Origin: Pithys albifrons albifrons
Lineage: Eukaryota > Chordata > Aves > Passeriformes > Thamnophilidae
DNA: 64,000 bases
Reading direction: 5' to 3'
Assembly: GCF_047495875.1 (NCBI RefSeq)
Contig: NC_092462.1
Location: 26,552,523 to 26,616,522, forward strand
Below are positions 1 through 13,200 of this stretch, piece after piece. Positions within the stretch are counted from its first letter, which is position 1, and the number at the start of each line of letters is the position of its first letter. The position numbers were made by a program, and so were the translations under genes. A model generated the notes under the pieces. The model did no database searches. It was not told where the DNA came from and saw only the letters and a list, made by a program, of their open reading frames with translations.

Positions 1-2089
1 CCAATAGCATATCAGTGTACACACTTTTAAGAATTTCATGCTATTTCTCATATTCTTTTCTTTGTATTCCTCCTTAAAACTTACATAACTGAATCACTCT
101 CCCTTTTCCCTAGACTAAATCAAATTTGCAGCACTTCTGTTTTTCTGAAGGTCTCATGGTTTCTCCCAGTTTTCTGCGGTACACTTAAAAGCAGAGTTTG
201 GTTTATAACTTGTGAAATTTTTGCTTTAGTTTCTTTATCTAGATTATGCCAAAAAATATCACATTAATTTAGCTGTCAAAAGTAAGGTAAAAGTTATAAA
301 CTTTTGCCCCATGTCTGAGACAAAACTTTCCTTATGACAAAGTGACTGTCAGGAGGAAACTAGCCAGACTGTCTGAGTGACAACCTGGGGGGGTGATGGA
401 AGCCCCTCTGGGACAATGCTTTTTCCTGCTTCTGGAAGTCCCTCCTATTTCCACATTGGCTTCTGCATCCGGCACTTTACCAAGGTTCTCTTTCACATCA
501 AAGCATCTCTCCCCAGGCTACACATGTAGGGGCACAGCCTTAGTTTCTATGGGAAATAGTTTTATCCCAAAGGAAAGGGAAAGAAATGTTTGGTTTAAAT
601 ATGCTTAACACTCCCCCTTCTGTATAAGCCACTCTGTTGTTGCACTTTCTCTTGTCCCTTGGGGTATCAACATGCTCTTTACCACACTCATGCTTATTTT
701 CTGAGTTGAGGTGTTTAGAAGGGGCTGTGGGGAAATTTTGCTTTCATCCACACTGGTTAAATAAGCATCAAGCTGAAAGCTTGCTTAATTAATTGTACCA
801 AATTCTTTATTGCTGGTTTCATCCTTAGGATTGGTTGATCCCAGTTCCACCATTTAAAAGAACTGCATGATATAGATAACATGGAGTTTGTGTTTCTCTC
901 CTAAAGTTATTAGAAACAAAGAAGGAGGCAAGTATGGGTGATAAAGTTGCTGCTTAGCTTAGCGAACAGATCCCTGAATTTATGTGGTGGGATCCATGAA
1001 GTCAAGGAGGTGTTCTCAATAAAGAGCTCAAATCAGATATGAACTGCCTGCTCTGTATTTTGCCAAGGATTTTGTGCAACCTCAGCCAGCCCACAGAAGA
1101 AAAAGAAATCTTTGGAAATGAGACTGCTCTTGAGTGGAGTGTACCTCTTGAGTAAACAACCTACCAGCAAAAGTTGCAAGCTGCATGATTGCAGTTACAT
1201 CATCCTAAGGACATTGATGTGATGAGGTTTGTGGCTGATACAGATCTACAAAACAGATATGTTTTGAGTGCATAATCCCTTTTCCAAGCTTAGCGAGAAG
1301 AATACTGTGTTTCTGGTTTGACTGTGAATGTAGAACCATTCAAAACTGCACAAGTGGTTTCAGGTAGCCATGACTGATACCAGGGAGGAATTACCCAATG
1401 ACTTCCATGGTCAAGATTAAACCAAGCCTGGGCACTCTTATCACACATGCTCCTCTTTATCCCAAATACTTACAAAATATATGTAATTTGGTAGCCCAGT
1501 TACTCACTTTTGGAAGTTTCCTACATTTGTTTGTTATTTTACTGTCGATGCCATTAGTTCCTCCCCCATTTCCCTCAGCTGGCATGTAATCTCTTTGGGT
1601 TGGTTGCTTGTGCCTTCAGGGTTGCTGCATTTCTTTCCATGCCAGGCTCTTTGATTCCATCTCTGTTTGGGGGCTGGTAGGTTCTTGATTCTTTGAAATG
1701 CTTTGAATGTTGACTTTAATTACATTGCCTTGTAAGAGGCTCTTCTTCAAGGCTTGCTAACTGCAAGGCCCCTGACTGCCTCAGTAGCCACGCTGTTAGG
1801 TGGAGAAACTGTGATGGAACACATGGAAAGTGGTTTATTAAGACAGTAGTCACTGAAGTGCAAAACTGACAAATCACCTTCAAGAATGTGAGATTTTGTG
1901 TTGTTTTGTTTGGGGTTTTATATATATATATTTATCAATATTAACAGAAACTACAATGCTTACATCTATAATAGAAAAATGCTGAATCTGGAAACAGATC
2001 TCTTATCTCTCAGAAGTGTGGCATTTTTCTTAGTGACAGATTATCAGCCATGGCCAAGCAAGGCCCAGCAGAACTGAGGATGTAGATGA
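1..2089. other. intergenic DNA, no gene seen
   Basis: AT-rich single-copy sequence. The open frames are short (71 aa or less), resemble no family I know and lack convincing splice or start context. From knowledge of the human order, this side of RPL34 faces LEF1, but no LEF1 exon is visible. Confidence 0.6.
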
Positions 2090-2572
2090 ATTGGAAATTG
2101 TCCAGAAGAAAGCAACAGGAATGATAAAAGCTTTATAAAACATGAGGGATGAGGAAATGTTAAAGAAACTGAGTTTGTTTAGTCTAGAGGAAAAAGACTA
2201 TGGGGGAAATGCATGAGTTTTCTAATATGTAAACAATTTCTTTAAAGAGGACAACCACCATTTGTTCTCCATAGCTACTGTGAGAAGGATAAAAATAAAT
2301 CAGTGCCATTTTCAGAAAAAAACACCCCTACACTTTGAAAACTAAGTTTTCTCTAGATATTGAGCCATTTAATTGGCAGATTTGAAAATAGGTTAGATCA
2401 ACACTTTACAGGGAAGAGATGGCTAAACCTGATATTGGCTCAGAGGAAGGTGCGGGACAAGGTGATTGCAGGAGATTCTTTCCAAACTTTACATCAGTAT
2501 AAGTTTATGAAGAAGGACTTTGAAGGGAAAAAATTTGGGCAGGGTAAACATGTAATTCCTTTTTCTGACTGA
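2090..2572 (+). mobile_element. old CR1 LINE 3' fragment
   Basis: The stretch follows the layout of an old CR1 3' region in plus orientation. A 'gtccagaagaaagcaacagg' phrase is followed by 'gtttgtttagtctagagga' near 2176-2190, then by 'aggttagatcaacacttta' near 2390 and a degenerate tail. CR1 is the dominant non-LTR retrotransposon of birds. This copy is heavily diverged, lacks reverse transcriptase and is inactive. Boundaries are approximate. Confidence 0.6.
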
Positions 2573-2983
2573 TCACTCCAGTCACCTGATGCCAATTCAA
2601 CAGTATTTATAATTTATAATTAGGGTTACAATTTATAATTAAATGCTAATAGATTTATTATTACCAACATTGGTTTCAGTTGACAAGACAAGACATAAAA
2701 GTTAACAAGTATGAAGCATTATGTGCAAAATGTGAAGAACCTCCAAATTCATTGCTGTTCCAAGTAGGTTGATCAAAAGCCAAGACTGCAAAACATGGCA
2801 TCAGTGGATCCCTTACTTCCAGTTTGCCAGAGAGGACAAGAGTCCTGGAGGCAGAACTGCTATCAGCAGAGGAGGCACAATCAAGCAGCCCTGAGCAGGC
2901 CACGGGGGAGGCAAGTATACTTCTGAGATTAAATCCTATGTGTCTTAATAGTCTTCACAGTATCTTTCAGCATCTTGTTAATT

Positions 2984-3005
2984 AAAAAAAAAAGGGGGGG
3001 GGGGG
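2984..3005 (+). repeat. A10-G12 homopolymer junction
   Basis: Ten A residues run directly into twelve G residues. Such runs are length-polymorphic and error-prone in sequencing, so the exact length is uncertain. Confidence 0.9.
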
Positions 3006-5797
3006 CTAGGGTAAATTTACAAAAATACATAAATTAAAGTAACTTCTGCAAAACAAATGAATTCTCTCTCATGTTCAGCTTCTGCTTGAAACTAACTTTC
3101 CAGGAGCCAACTTTCTCAGGGAATAACCTGTTAGCACATAAAGGAAGGACTGAACAAGAAAGATAATTTTTTTGTTATGAAAGCCACCCCCTCTTTATCA
3201 GGACCTTCTCCCCCAGCTTTTAATGCTCACTGACTTTCTTCTGATCTCTTGGCATCTTTGTATTTTCCCACCTGTCTGTCAACCTCCTCTGAGGGTATTT
3301 TCCTTCTTGAAGCTAAACTTTGCAACACAACTAAAAGAAAGCAAACAGAAATTGCTTCAATCACTCTCAATGCTTAAAAATTCATAATCATTTCTATAGC
3401 CAAAGGCAGAAAACCTAATTATTTACTATCCCAACCACTCTTACCACCTCCTGGGAAAATGTGCTATTGAGCTGGCTGCACTGATGCATCTGCAGAAGGC
3501 AGCTCTCATTGCCGGGACCCAAGCGTACCAGCATCACCAGTGGGAGCTTTTCAGCTTTGAACAGAGCTGCTGCAGCAGGGTAGCTATCAGGCAGAGGAGC
3601 TCAGCCACAGGGGAGTGTGCAGAAAGCAGTGTCTTGCTTCTCTCCCTAGTGAACCTTCTAGCCATCTTCATATTGGCATTTACAGGAAAGTAAATTACAG
3701 CGCTATTTAGGGAAAGATTGTCATTTGTTGTTTAAGTACGGCCCATTTAGGCTTGGTACATAGGATATTATGGAAAAGGAGCACCAGTAGAATCTGGCTG
3801 ATGCAGGCAAATACCCAGCCAAAAATTATTCACTGAGTGGTGGTTGTGCCTTTCTGTTTATTTGTTTGTTTGCCTTTTATGGAAAAGTGCCCAGCTGTGT
3901 TTACTGCTGTGAGAGATTTGGAGGATTAGGACTAACTCTCTACCCCACTTTATGCTGTTGTCAGATCTCACTGGAAAATCTTCTGTATGGGCATCCTTTT
4001 CCTCATCCTTTTGAAGCCTTACGTATCTTTCAAGGGCCTTTCACAATCTGCCTCTAAACTGAGTTCTGATCCAGCATTTGTGACTTCTTTGTAACATGCT
4101 CTGGACTAAAAACACCTTTCCCTCGAAACCTCAAGTTCTTTGAACTCCCCCATCCAAATTCATAACAGACTCTTCCTTCCTGTTCATTCTTCTCTTCCTT
4201 TCTGTTTTCAGCTGGAGCAGTCTTGCTGCATTTCTTAGTAAATACTGAGAATGATAAACCTGAATACATAGCCTTTACTGAGGCAGCACTGTGGGCTACC
4301 CCAGGTGTTTTCTGCTGTTCTGCATTGGAACAAGGTGAAGAGGCAGAAAGCTACAATATGTAAGAACTTACCTGATCTCTAACAAGCTTTAATTACTACC
4401 ACTGATTAAAAAGACCTGGGTCTTTCATAGTGGCTAAATGTGAATGATGTGGATCTAGCAGAGCGTGGATGGCCAAGGATGATAGATCAGGCATGGAGAT
4501 GAAGGAACAAGGTGGCACTATGATGGCAAACATGTCTATGATTGGCAGGTAGAAAAAGGTAGGCTTGTGTTATGTGTTACAAGTATGTTTACATTCCCCG
4601 ATTCCTTTGCATAGTGAATGTTGTGGAAAGGACTGTGCTATTTTTAACCCTTGGAACTGAATTATGCTATTGTGATATGCATCATAAATCAATCAAGCAT
4701 ATGTACAGGCCTAGCCTTGTACTCTGGAAAGCCTAACTTCTGCCAAGGACACCCCACAGAGGTGCTCATGGATTCAAACAAAAGGCAAGTCTCCATTATG
4801 GTATTTAGTCTAAACTTTAGTACATTCAGAGGGCTGCTCAGAGCTTTACCCTGTTTTTTTCATCTCCTTGGCCTTTCATGCCTTGGCTCCTAAATGACAT
4901 AGCTCTTCCCTCAGTCAGACTTTGGCTTCCTTTCCTAGCCTCATCCCAACACCTTTCTCTCTCTGCCCTGAGCACAGCAGTCATTCTGTCAAGGCCAAAG
5001 ACTACTACTGCCAAAGCTCCCACCTGCTTGCAAGGTCTGGTGCCATCTCCTCCCAGCACAGAGCTGGGGGATTTGGCTTACACAGCTGAGGCTAAAGCCA
5101 GCAGAGTTTACCAGCTGTAAGGAAAACCATTACATAGTTAAGTCTGCTACTATTTCTGGCAGAATAATTAATTATAGTGACACATGCATTGGAATTTTTC
5201 TACCTTTTCACATGTTTTCACTGAGAGAATTCAGTGTTGTTTCCCAGAGTTACTATGAGCTAATAGATTGCAGACATGAAGCAGTGACAGGACCTTTCCC
5301 TTGTGAAGGTACAGGACTGGTGACTTTCCCCTATTCCCTTCTTCCCATGCTTTCGCTCTCCCACCCACCCAGCACAACATGATGTTGTATTGATCAAGTA
5401 AATTGTACAGAAAGATGCAAACATCTGGGTGTTGGCAGAGTGTCTCCCAGATGGCAAACACTCTTGCTTCCTTCTTTTACAAGATAAAAGGGCCCATTTT
5501 AAAGCCAGTTAAAAGAATATTAAGGAATTGATCTGAATACAACAAAGTGAATAGACCAACAGTTTTATTTTCATACTCTACTGCCCTCTATTGAGAATGG
5601 ATCCATCTGCAGAAAAAAATCTAAACCACAGGTATTCACAACAAAATTCAGCAATAGAGTTTTAACCCCACAGAAAAAAAATCGTAACTTTTTAAAGCCC
5701 ATATGTTCAATTGGAACAAAGTTTACCAGTGTGCTTTTTGACATATTTTTTGATGCATTATTTGCAGGTTCCATAGATGAAGGCAAAATTGTCATGA

Positions 5798-5839
5798 ATT
5801 AACCATTCAATCCCCATGGATTAACCATTCAATCCCTGG
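5798..5839 (+). repeat. 22-bp direct tandem duplication
   Basis: Two adjacent copies of a unit that begins ATTAACCATTCAATCCC. The second copy is slightly shortened at its end. The near identity implies a recent slippage or duplication event. Confidence 0.85.
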
Positions 5840-8800
5840 TACATGTTTATGGGGAACCTGTTATATTACTAGCCCAATAATTAACCAGCCTGTTTCAAGA
5901 ACCCAAAATAATTCATCTGGGACATGATGATGGCAAGTGGAAGCTGCCTTGAACGTTCCACATAAAATATGTTTCACATACATTATGGCAAAGGCCATTT
6001 ACTTTCCCCCTTACCTAATCAGCTCAAATGTCAGTGGATGAATGAGTAATTAGCCATAGTAGTCATGGATTTACCTAACGAAAAAAGAACTCAGAAGAAA
6101 ATCAGCCTCTTGACTTTAAAAACACTCTCTGGCAATGTGATTCTTTGACAATATCATTCTTTTTTTTTTTTGGCAATATTTGTGGAAAAATGTAGAGGAA
6201 CAAAATGAGTTATAGTGATGTGAATAGAAAGAAGATAGAAAAGGTTATTATGGCCTGTATTTTTCTACCATTTTATCATCTGAAGAGCTCTAGAGGCTTT
6301 ACAAGTAATTATTTACAAACTACTTATATGTAGGCAATGATCTCAAAAATCATAATGGACAAGTAAAGATTACATTTAGGGTTGTTTCACATACAGGGAA
6401 TTTTCAGAAAAAAAAAAAACAAGTCTAAAGGGTTTAGGTGCCTAAAACTAGGATTCTGCAGTCTCCTCTTGTCCTTTCAAACCAAAAATTTTGGTATTCA
6501 GAGGTGTGTAGCACTTACAGCTACATAATGCATGGCAGGGGATTCACACTGGTAAACCTCATGATCTCACAATGAGTGAAAGTGTCTCATTGTAACATCT
6601 TCATTGTGGAGTTTAAGGATGAAAAAATATGTATTCTGGGAAAAGCTGTGAGGATTTGAAGGAGAATTTGCAAGAATATTCCACCTTTTCTGGATGCTGC
6701 TTCCAAATAAGACTGGGAAGAGGCATTTCTCTGGGCTTTCGTTTTCCCCACTATTTTGGTAGGTGTGCACTGATATTTCTAAGTTCTCTTCTGCCAGTGA
6801 TAACTAAACCATGACAGGCTTCCCCTCAGCACAATTTACTTTTACCTCCCTTGTATACAAAACGGTGTAATTCTTACAGCAGTTGTATTTTCTTGACTAT
6901 CTTCTGCATCCCAGATCCATGAAATGACAGGCTTACATTCCATCAATATTAGCCCTTCAGTATAAATCTGAGCTGCCTGAGCGCAGAGCTGGGATCTTGA
7001 GAAACAAAGCACTCTGCTCCTAGAGCTCTTATGGCATTTCATAAAAGTAATAATCCATCTTGTGCCAAGCAAGGATTCTCTCCCACAGACCATCTATGTG
7101 GTTTCGATCTGCACATTAATTGGAAACTGCTTGGGCTAAAAAAGTATATGTTTTAAACTGCAGCTGTTCCCATGCACTGGCAAGGTGCAGAGAGCTCTCT
7201 TCCCACAGTCCAGCCCTCCAGGGGGAAACCACAAGCTGGCTGCAGACCTCAAGCACTGAAAATCTGGGGCATTTGGGTGGTACCAACTGGATTGAGGTGG
7301 AGCCATGTACCAGCAGTGTGCTGGTTTTTCCTTTGGCAAAGGGCTATCTGCTGGGTACACTCCTGCCTTCGAGTCTTCAGCAGTGTTTCCTCTGCCAGCT
7401 GTGGTTGAAGGAACCTGTATTTTGTATTGCATCTGCCATATGAATGTCTTTATTGCCCCCAAAACTGATGCTGATGACTTCCTTTGGGCATGTAAGCCAT
7501 GAAACACCTGAGAGAAATCTAGAAACACAGATGAGCACTCTCACCACAAAAACTAAGCTGAAAAGCAGCATGTGTTGAGCAGACAGAGTACTTCAAGGCC
7601 TTTCTGCCTTAGTCAGACCCTCTCTGGAAACTGGGGATTTGCCCATACATAAAATTACAAGGACCCTGAAGAAAAAAAGGTAACTGGTAGATAAGCTTTG
7701 TGTTGCTCTTACTGGGAATAGTCCAACAGTGGCTTACACCTGATCAGTTTATCACAACAGCTTTCTCTGTATACAAGGGCTAACAGCTTCGGCAACATTC
7801 ACCCTCAAGGAGCAGTCATAGACCAGATCTAGGAAAATTTGATTAAAAACCACTTTGTCATCACCTCCGTTAGGAAACAGTAGGCAGAACCAATCAGAGA
7901 AGGGACCTGGATGGACTGTATGTTAACTGGAAAACTGCTTTGCAGACTTGCTCTCTACGCTTATCTTCCTTGAAACCTCATCTTGGGATATCTTAAGAAA
8001 AAAAAACCAAACATTTATAAAGCATCAGAACAAGTGTTTCCATAGCACAAGAAACATTCCATAGATATTATTTTCGCAGTTGATCCAAAAGGTGATCTAC
8101 TACAGCTTAGTAATCAGAAAGAGTTTTACGCTGGACTGAGATAAAATGTCTCTCTGGTCTGAAATCAGAGAAATTCACTAATAGAATCCCTACAGCAAAT
8201 AAATAATATGTTGAGCCAAATGGAGTATTTATTATTATGACTAAACTAGTCACCAGATTCATTTTAATACAATGTAAATGCAGGTTTTATGGAAGAGAGA
8301 GTACATAGCTAAATGCTATATAGCAGTTTTCCATTGCTACAGGGACTTCGTGCAACGTAGTTAAAGCCCCATCCTATGTTTCAACAGGCCTGAAAGCCTG
8401 TTAGCGCTTTGAAATGATGAAAACAAATGAAATTGAATAGCAAACAAAAAAAGTTCAGACTTGATCAGTGATGATGAGAGAATTCCAACTGGGTTCTCTT
8501 GGGAGCAATGATCAAGAATTAAAGTCTTTATTTTTTTTGAGCTAACAAATGAAGCTTCTTTATTCTACTTAAATAGGATAAGAGAAGCCCTATTAAAGAA
8601 AGCTAACAGTTGTACTAATCTTCAAGCCACATCCCTGTTGGCCCCAGTAGGGAAAAAAAAAAAAAGGAAAGGCTTCTAAATATGTTTAACAAAACCCACG
8701 GAAAGTGAGAGGAGCAAGAGATAATGCAAACATGTGCAACTTTGTGAAAGAAGAAAAGTCTGTTTTCATAACTGAGTGAAGAGGCAGCAGCATGGGGTGC

Positions 8801-9902
8801 AGCTCTCATCCCTTGTGCTCCAGCCTCCGGAATTTACCGGCTGCAGGCTGACTGCAGAGGGGCTTTTGCCAGGTGTATGAAAGTGGCCTGCACTTGGGGT
8901 ATTGCCCTTATTTTTTTGGTTTTGACTAAGGACTTGATCCCCCCAGGCACCTGCCTTACCAGGATTACTTGCATTTCTGGCATGAATGATCTCAGCAGGC
9001 AGCTGTGTGAGGGCAGCTGAAATATTGGCCCTCTCTGCTGTCACATTGGCAGCCTTTAATGTATGCTCATCTCCATATAAGTATTGCTTAGGCTCCAAAT
9101 TTGGCCAGTTGTGAGATTATTATACCATCTGTAATCCTTATGCTCTCCTGAATCACTGGCTAGCTTGTTGGCTGAGGAGATCTTTCAGCACTCCTGCTGT
9201 ATCTCCTCAGTGTTCATGGGCTCTTGATGGCACTATTCAGTGTCAGTGCCTTGACTCTAGCTGACAGGGCAAGCAATAGCTGTGAAGATGTGTCAACATC
9301 CCTGGCTGCCAACATGTGGAGGAGATGGAATTCATGCCCAGGACTCCTCGGGAATTAAGATGTTGCTTCTAAACCTTGCGGCTCTCTCCACACAGCCGTG
9401 GTGACCTGTGCTGGGTAGATTAGTGACAGAGTAATGCTGTAAGGGCACTTTTACAGTGCTGGTGGACTAATCCCTCTGCAGGGGAGGAGAGACAGAAGTA
9501 GCACAAATGAGATAGGACAGAAGATTCCTTGGTGTATGTATAGGAATAAGCTAGGAAGGGAACCATTGCTATGCTATGAGAATTGAGGTCAAAATACCCT
9601 CATTAACCTAAGACATAGAAAAGATGGAGGGTAGAGGGGGGTGTGCAGGGACGAAGGATAAAACTTGACCCCGTCATAAAACCACATAAAGCAATAGTTT
9701 AACCAGTCCTATTTTAGTCCTTTTTTCATACGGACCAAGCCCATCTGTGAATTGGTAACCAAAATACAATGTCCTCCTGTAATAGGGTGGGTTCTAAGAG
9801 ATGCCAGAAAGTGAGACAAAAGCGCTCTTAAGAGGTTAACACCTCCTCATCTCAAATCAATGTTTAAATGCTAGTGAGGAAGAACTCTCAGTATGCAGAT
9901 TA

Positions 9903-10226
9903 GGACACTGAGCCTGTTTAGCCTCAAGAAGAGAAGGCTCAAGGGGAATTTTACAAATCTGTATATATACTCAATGACAGAGAGTAAATAACACAGAACC
10001 AGAAATACAAGAAGTACTGAAATACAGGAAATTCAAATTAAGATAAAATGTATTTACTATGAAAGTGATCAATCATTGGAACAGATTCCTCAGAGAGGTT
10101 GCAGAGTCACCATCCCTAGAGGTATTCCAAACCAAATTCAACACAGTTTTGTGCAAATTGTTCCAGCTGAGCCTGCTTTGACCAGAGAGGTGGGACTAGG
10201 TGGGCTCCAGAGAACCCTTTCATCCA
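9903..10226 (+). mobile_element. CR1 LINE 3' fragment, plus strand
   Basis: The sequence follows the CR1 3' region in order. A 'gcctgtttagcctcaagaag' phrase is followed by 'gagaaggctcaaggggaa' (9933-9950), a tract around 'tcattggaacagattcctc', then 'ccatccctagaggtattcc' and a 'gcctgctttgaccagag' tail with 'ggtgggctccagagaaccc' at the end. It carries many substitutions and indels and no intact coding capacity. The tail resembles the CR1 subgroup with a 'gctttgagcaggggttggact' motif. Confidence 0.82.
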
Positions 10227-13200
10227 TTTTTCCCTTTTCACCCAATCTCATCGTGGACTGAAATTGCACCCTCTTGAGGAGATCAGTACAGATCTTAAAT
10301 TCCTGTTCACCAAACATATGTAAGATATCCCAAGAAGATGCTTTTATATATATAAATATATTTATATTTATATATTTATAGTTCACAAATTCTCCATGTC
10401 TGACACTTTAAGTAAACATTTCCCCCTCAAAATGTAAGCTATAAAGTCCTTCTTCACTTGCTGGTAATGATTGGATCAAATGGAGTAGCGATGAATTCGG
10501 GGTCAAAATTCAGGTCTTTAGATGAGTCTCAGAACTTCTAGATGTCACACACAAACCTCATTACTACAGAATAATCAAGTAATTTACCCAGGCTACAATG
10601 GGTCAGAGCTTTGACCGTGATTTCAGTGAGAGCATGTGGAGGTCTTTTGAGTTAGGCTATATTTTTCAAAGAACTAAACGTGATTCCTAATACAAGGAAG
10701 TATGCCCAAGCTACAAGGCTCTATATTTAAATAGAAATTCCTTTTAACAACCTGGATTTAATGCATTTTACAATGTATTTATTATCTCACACTGTGATAT
10801 TTTGTAACTTAGATTTTCAGCTAACGAGTAGCTCATCTAATGAAAATAATGATTTTTTCATGCTGTACTACATGGAAACTTAAAGTATTTCAATTAAACA
10901 AACCACCTCATTAGTGTGCCTTGATAATATAGTTGAGTTTTCTTTGATATGGTCAGAAATATCTAGCGTGCTTTTGGGATGCAATCAAACTCTCCAATAA
11001 ACTTGTTGCTAAAGACATCCTAGCTCCATGTATTTCTTCAGCAGTCAAATGACCTAGTTTAGAAGTGTTTGAAGCCATTTTATACTCTGGAAGGAGAACA
11101 AATTAACCTTGTTTAACAAGTAGTTTTCAATTTGTGTTCCAGCACTTTTCCTCACTCTACCATCTCCAGTGCAGTAGCATGGCCTTACTTCATCCTTCCT
11201 GTTACATATCCTATATACTTCATGCTACGGCTTTGGGAAACACCTCTCCTCTGCTGCATGGACCCTAGGAGGGGGCACTATCTTTGCATTCAAAATGTAT
11301 CTGAAGCCATAAGGCTGGTTATCTGAGGTCTGCTTTGGGGTTTTGTGCTCTAGGAAGAACAAAAAGAAAATCAGGGGCATTGTTGTCTTTCACTTTGATT
11401 TATTTGACCTGTTCCTTTGCAAGGCTTGTACAAATATTGCAAAGGCAAGAGAGAAATCTGCAGAAGAAACCCAGCTTTTTGTTGAGGCAAGACCAAAGAG
11501 AGGTACATCTTCACTGCAGAAGATTTCTGTGGCTGCAGCTAATTCTCTGTTGGGATGTGGGGTCAGACTTTTGGCTGTTATAAATCAACATAGCTCTGTT
11601 CAGGGAGCTGGTTTTTATGAAATGAAGATCTGGATTCACATTCCCATCATTTCTCTGATATGAGCATTTCTGGGTAATATAGGGCTAGTGTACATTAAAG
11701 CTACAGTGAGTTAGTCTTTTAGGCTCTTCGCTTGGAAAACTTGGTTCAGATTTGGCTCCCATCATAGGCAAAATGATTTGAAGGAAATCTCTCCGATTGT
11801 TGGAAGTAATTATCTACCCCCTCATCAGCTGCAGTGGACCATACATTAAATACAAGATAGCTTCACCATCTATGAGTATTTAGTGTAAACCAAAAGCAGG
11901 TGAAAGGCATTTAGTCCCTATGCCAGCTTGCCTGCAATAACCTTTCCTTTCACTCTACTCCCTTGTCAGTTCTTTCAAACAGGACTTTCGTGTGGCTTTT
12001 TGTCACTGTGAAAACCATGTTAAACAACAAACACAGAAACAAAGCTTCTCACACACCAAATTTAACTGGTGAGCTGTAATACATTTGGGAAGTTACATAA
12101 TATCTCCCTATCTGCAGCCTTTCTCACTCAGCAGCAAAACTAGAGTGGACCTTGTTCCTTTTCTATTCAAGTTAATTTTTGATGCCTTCTGTTGTCAGCA
12201 GATAAGGTCTTCACCCTGCTGCAAAGAAATATTTACACCTGAAGTGCAAGCTCCCATCCACCTATGCCTGCCTGTTACAAACTCTAAATTCTAAGCTTAA
12301 TGTAAGTTGGCAGTGTCCCTTTAATCAAAATTTAATGCTTGTCTTGAATTTCCTCAAAGCACTTAAAATCAGGAGGCTTTACAAGGGAGGGAATCATTAG
12401 TACTGCTGTTCTCTGCTTCCCAGTGAGCAGGAAGTCTGACCATGGGGTGTTATTCCACAGTGTTTCAGAATCAGACTGTCAGACTACTGCTCTTTTTGCT
12501 GCTCACAGGGAAGAGGGTGCAGAGCAATCAGAAAATCTGCTCAAGAATGAGATGCAGCCAACACTTTTCTTCAGAAGTGTGGAGCAGGCTCCTTCTTGCA
12601 CCGGGCAACTCTGTGCAAACAAGTACTAAAGTTCACATCTATGTCAAAAATGCTGCATTTGACTGTTTCAGCTTCTGTCACAGGCATATCTGCTGAGAGT
12701 ACAACCAGCTGGTTAGCCTGGGAAGTTCATAGAAGCTCAGTTCCCATTCAGTCATTCTGATTTCTGGATCTGTGAGAAGCAATGCTTGCAGCTTGGCATC
12801 CAAGCTTGAAAACCTGGCTGTGAGCCCCTCTGAAAATCTGGCCTTGAATCTGCAAATAGGCAACTTGGAATCCCCTGTAAGGAGCAGCCAGTCTGATCCC
12901 AAGCATAAGCCAAGATCCTCACAGCTTCATGAAAAAATAACACCTTCTGGGTTTTTTGCCATGCACAGCGCAGTACAGTGTTGCAGAAATATTTTGTAGG
13001 CAGCTTTCTGTACAGTTACCTGCTGCTCTGTAGGCACGGCTACCTAACATTGATCCACGCATTTCTGTCAGCACAGTGTCACATTTGGTGTTGCTGTCAA
13101 GCAGTGTGATATGCTTTATATTTTAATATGCTCCATTGTTTGCTTCTCAAACCCTTTAATTTTTCTTCCAAATTCCCTTCAACCCAGGTGATGTTTTATT

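Larger units (their letters stand above)
2573..9902. other. intergenic DNA with small repeats, no gene seen
   Basis: No exon of a recognised gene was found. It holds an A10-G12 homopolymer junction (2984-3005), a 22-bp tandem duplication (5798-5839) and scattered A-runs. A short stretch near 6280-6330 resembles an L2/MIR tail but is too weak to call. Open frames of 107-130 aa at 7120-7528 and 110 aa at 8766-9098 (minus) lie in moderately GC-rich sequence and look like chance. Confidence 0.55.

Noticed and set aside
7120..7528. Mutually overlapping frames on both strands (107-130 aa)
   Set aside because: Multiple frames are open at once with no family resemblance. No repeat or exon structure supports any of them.
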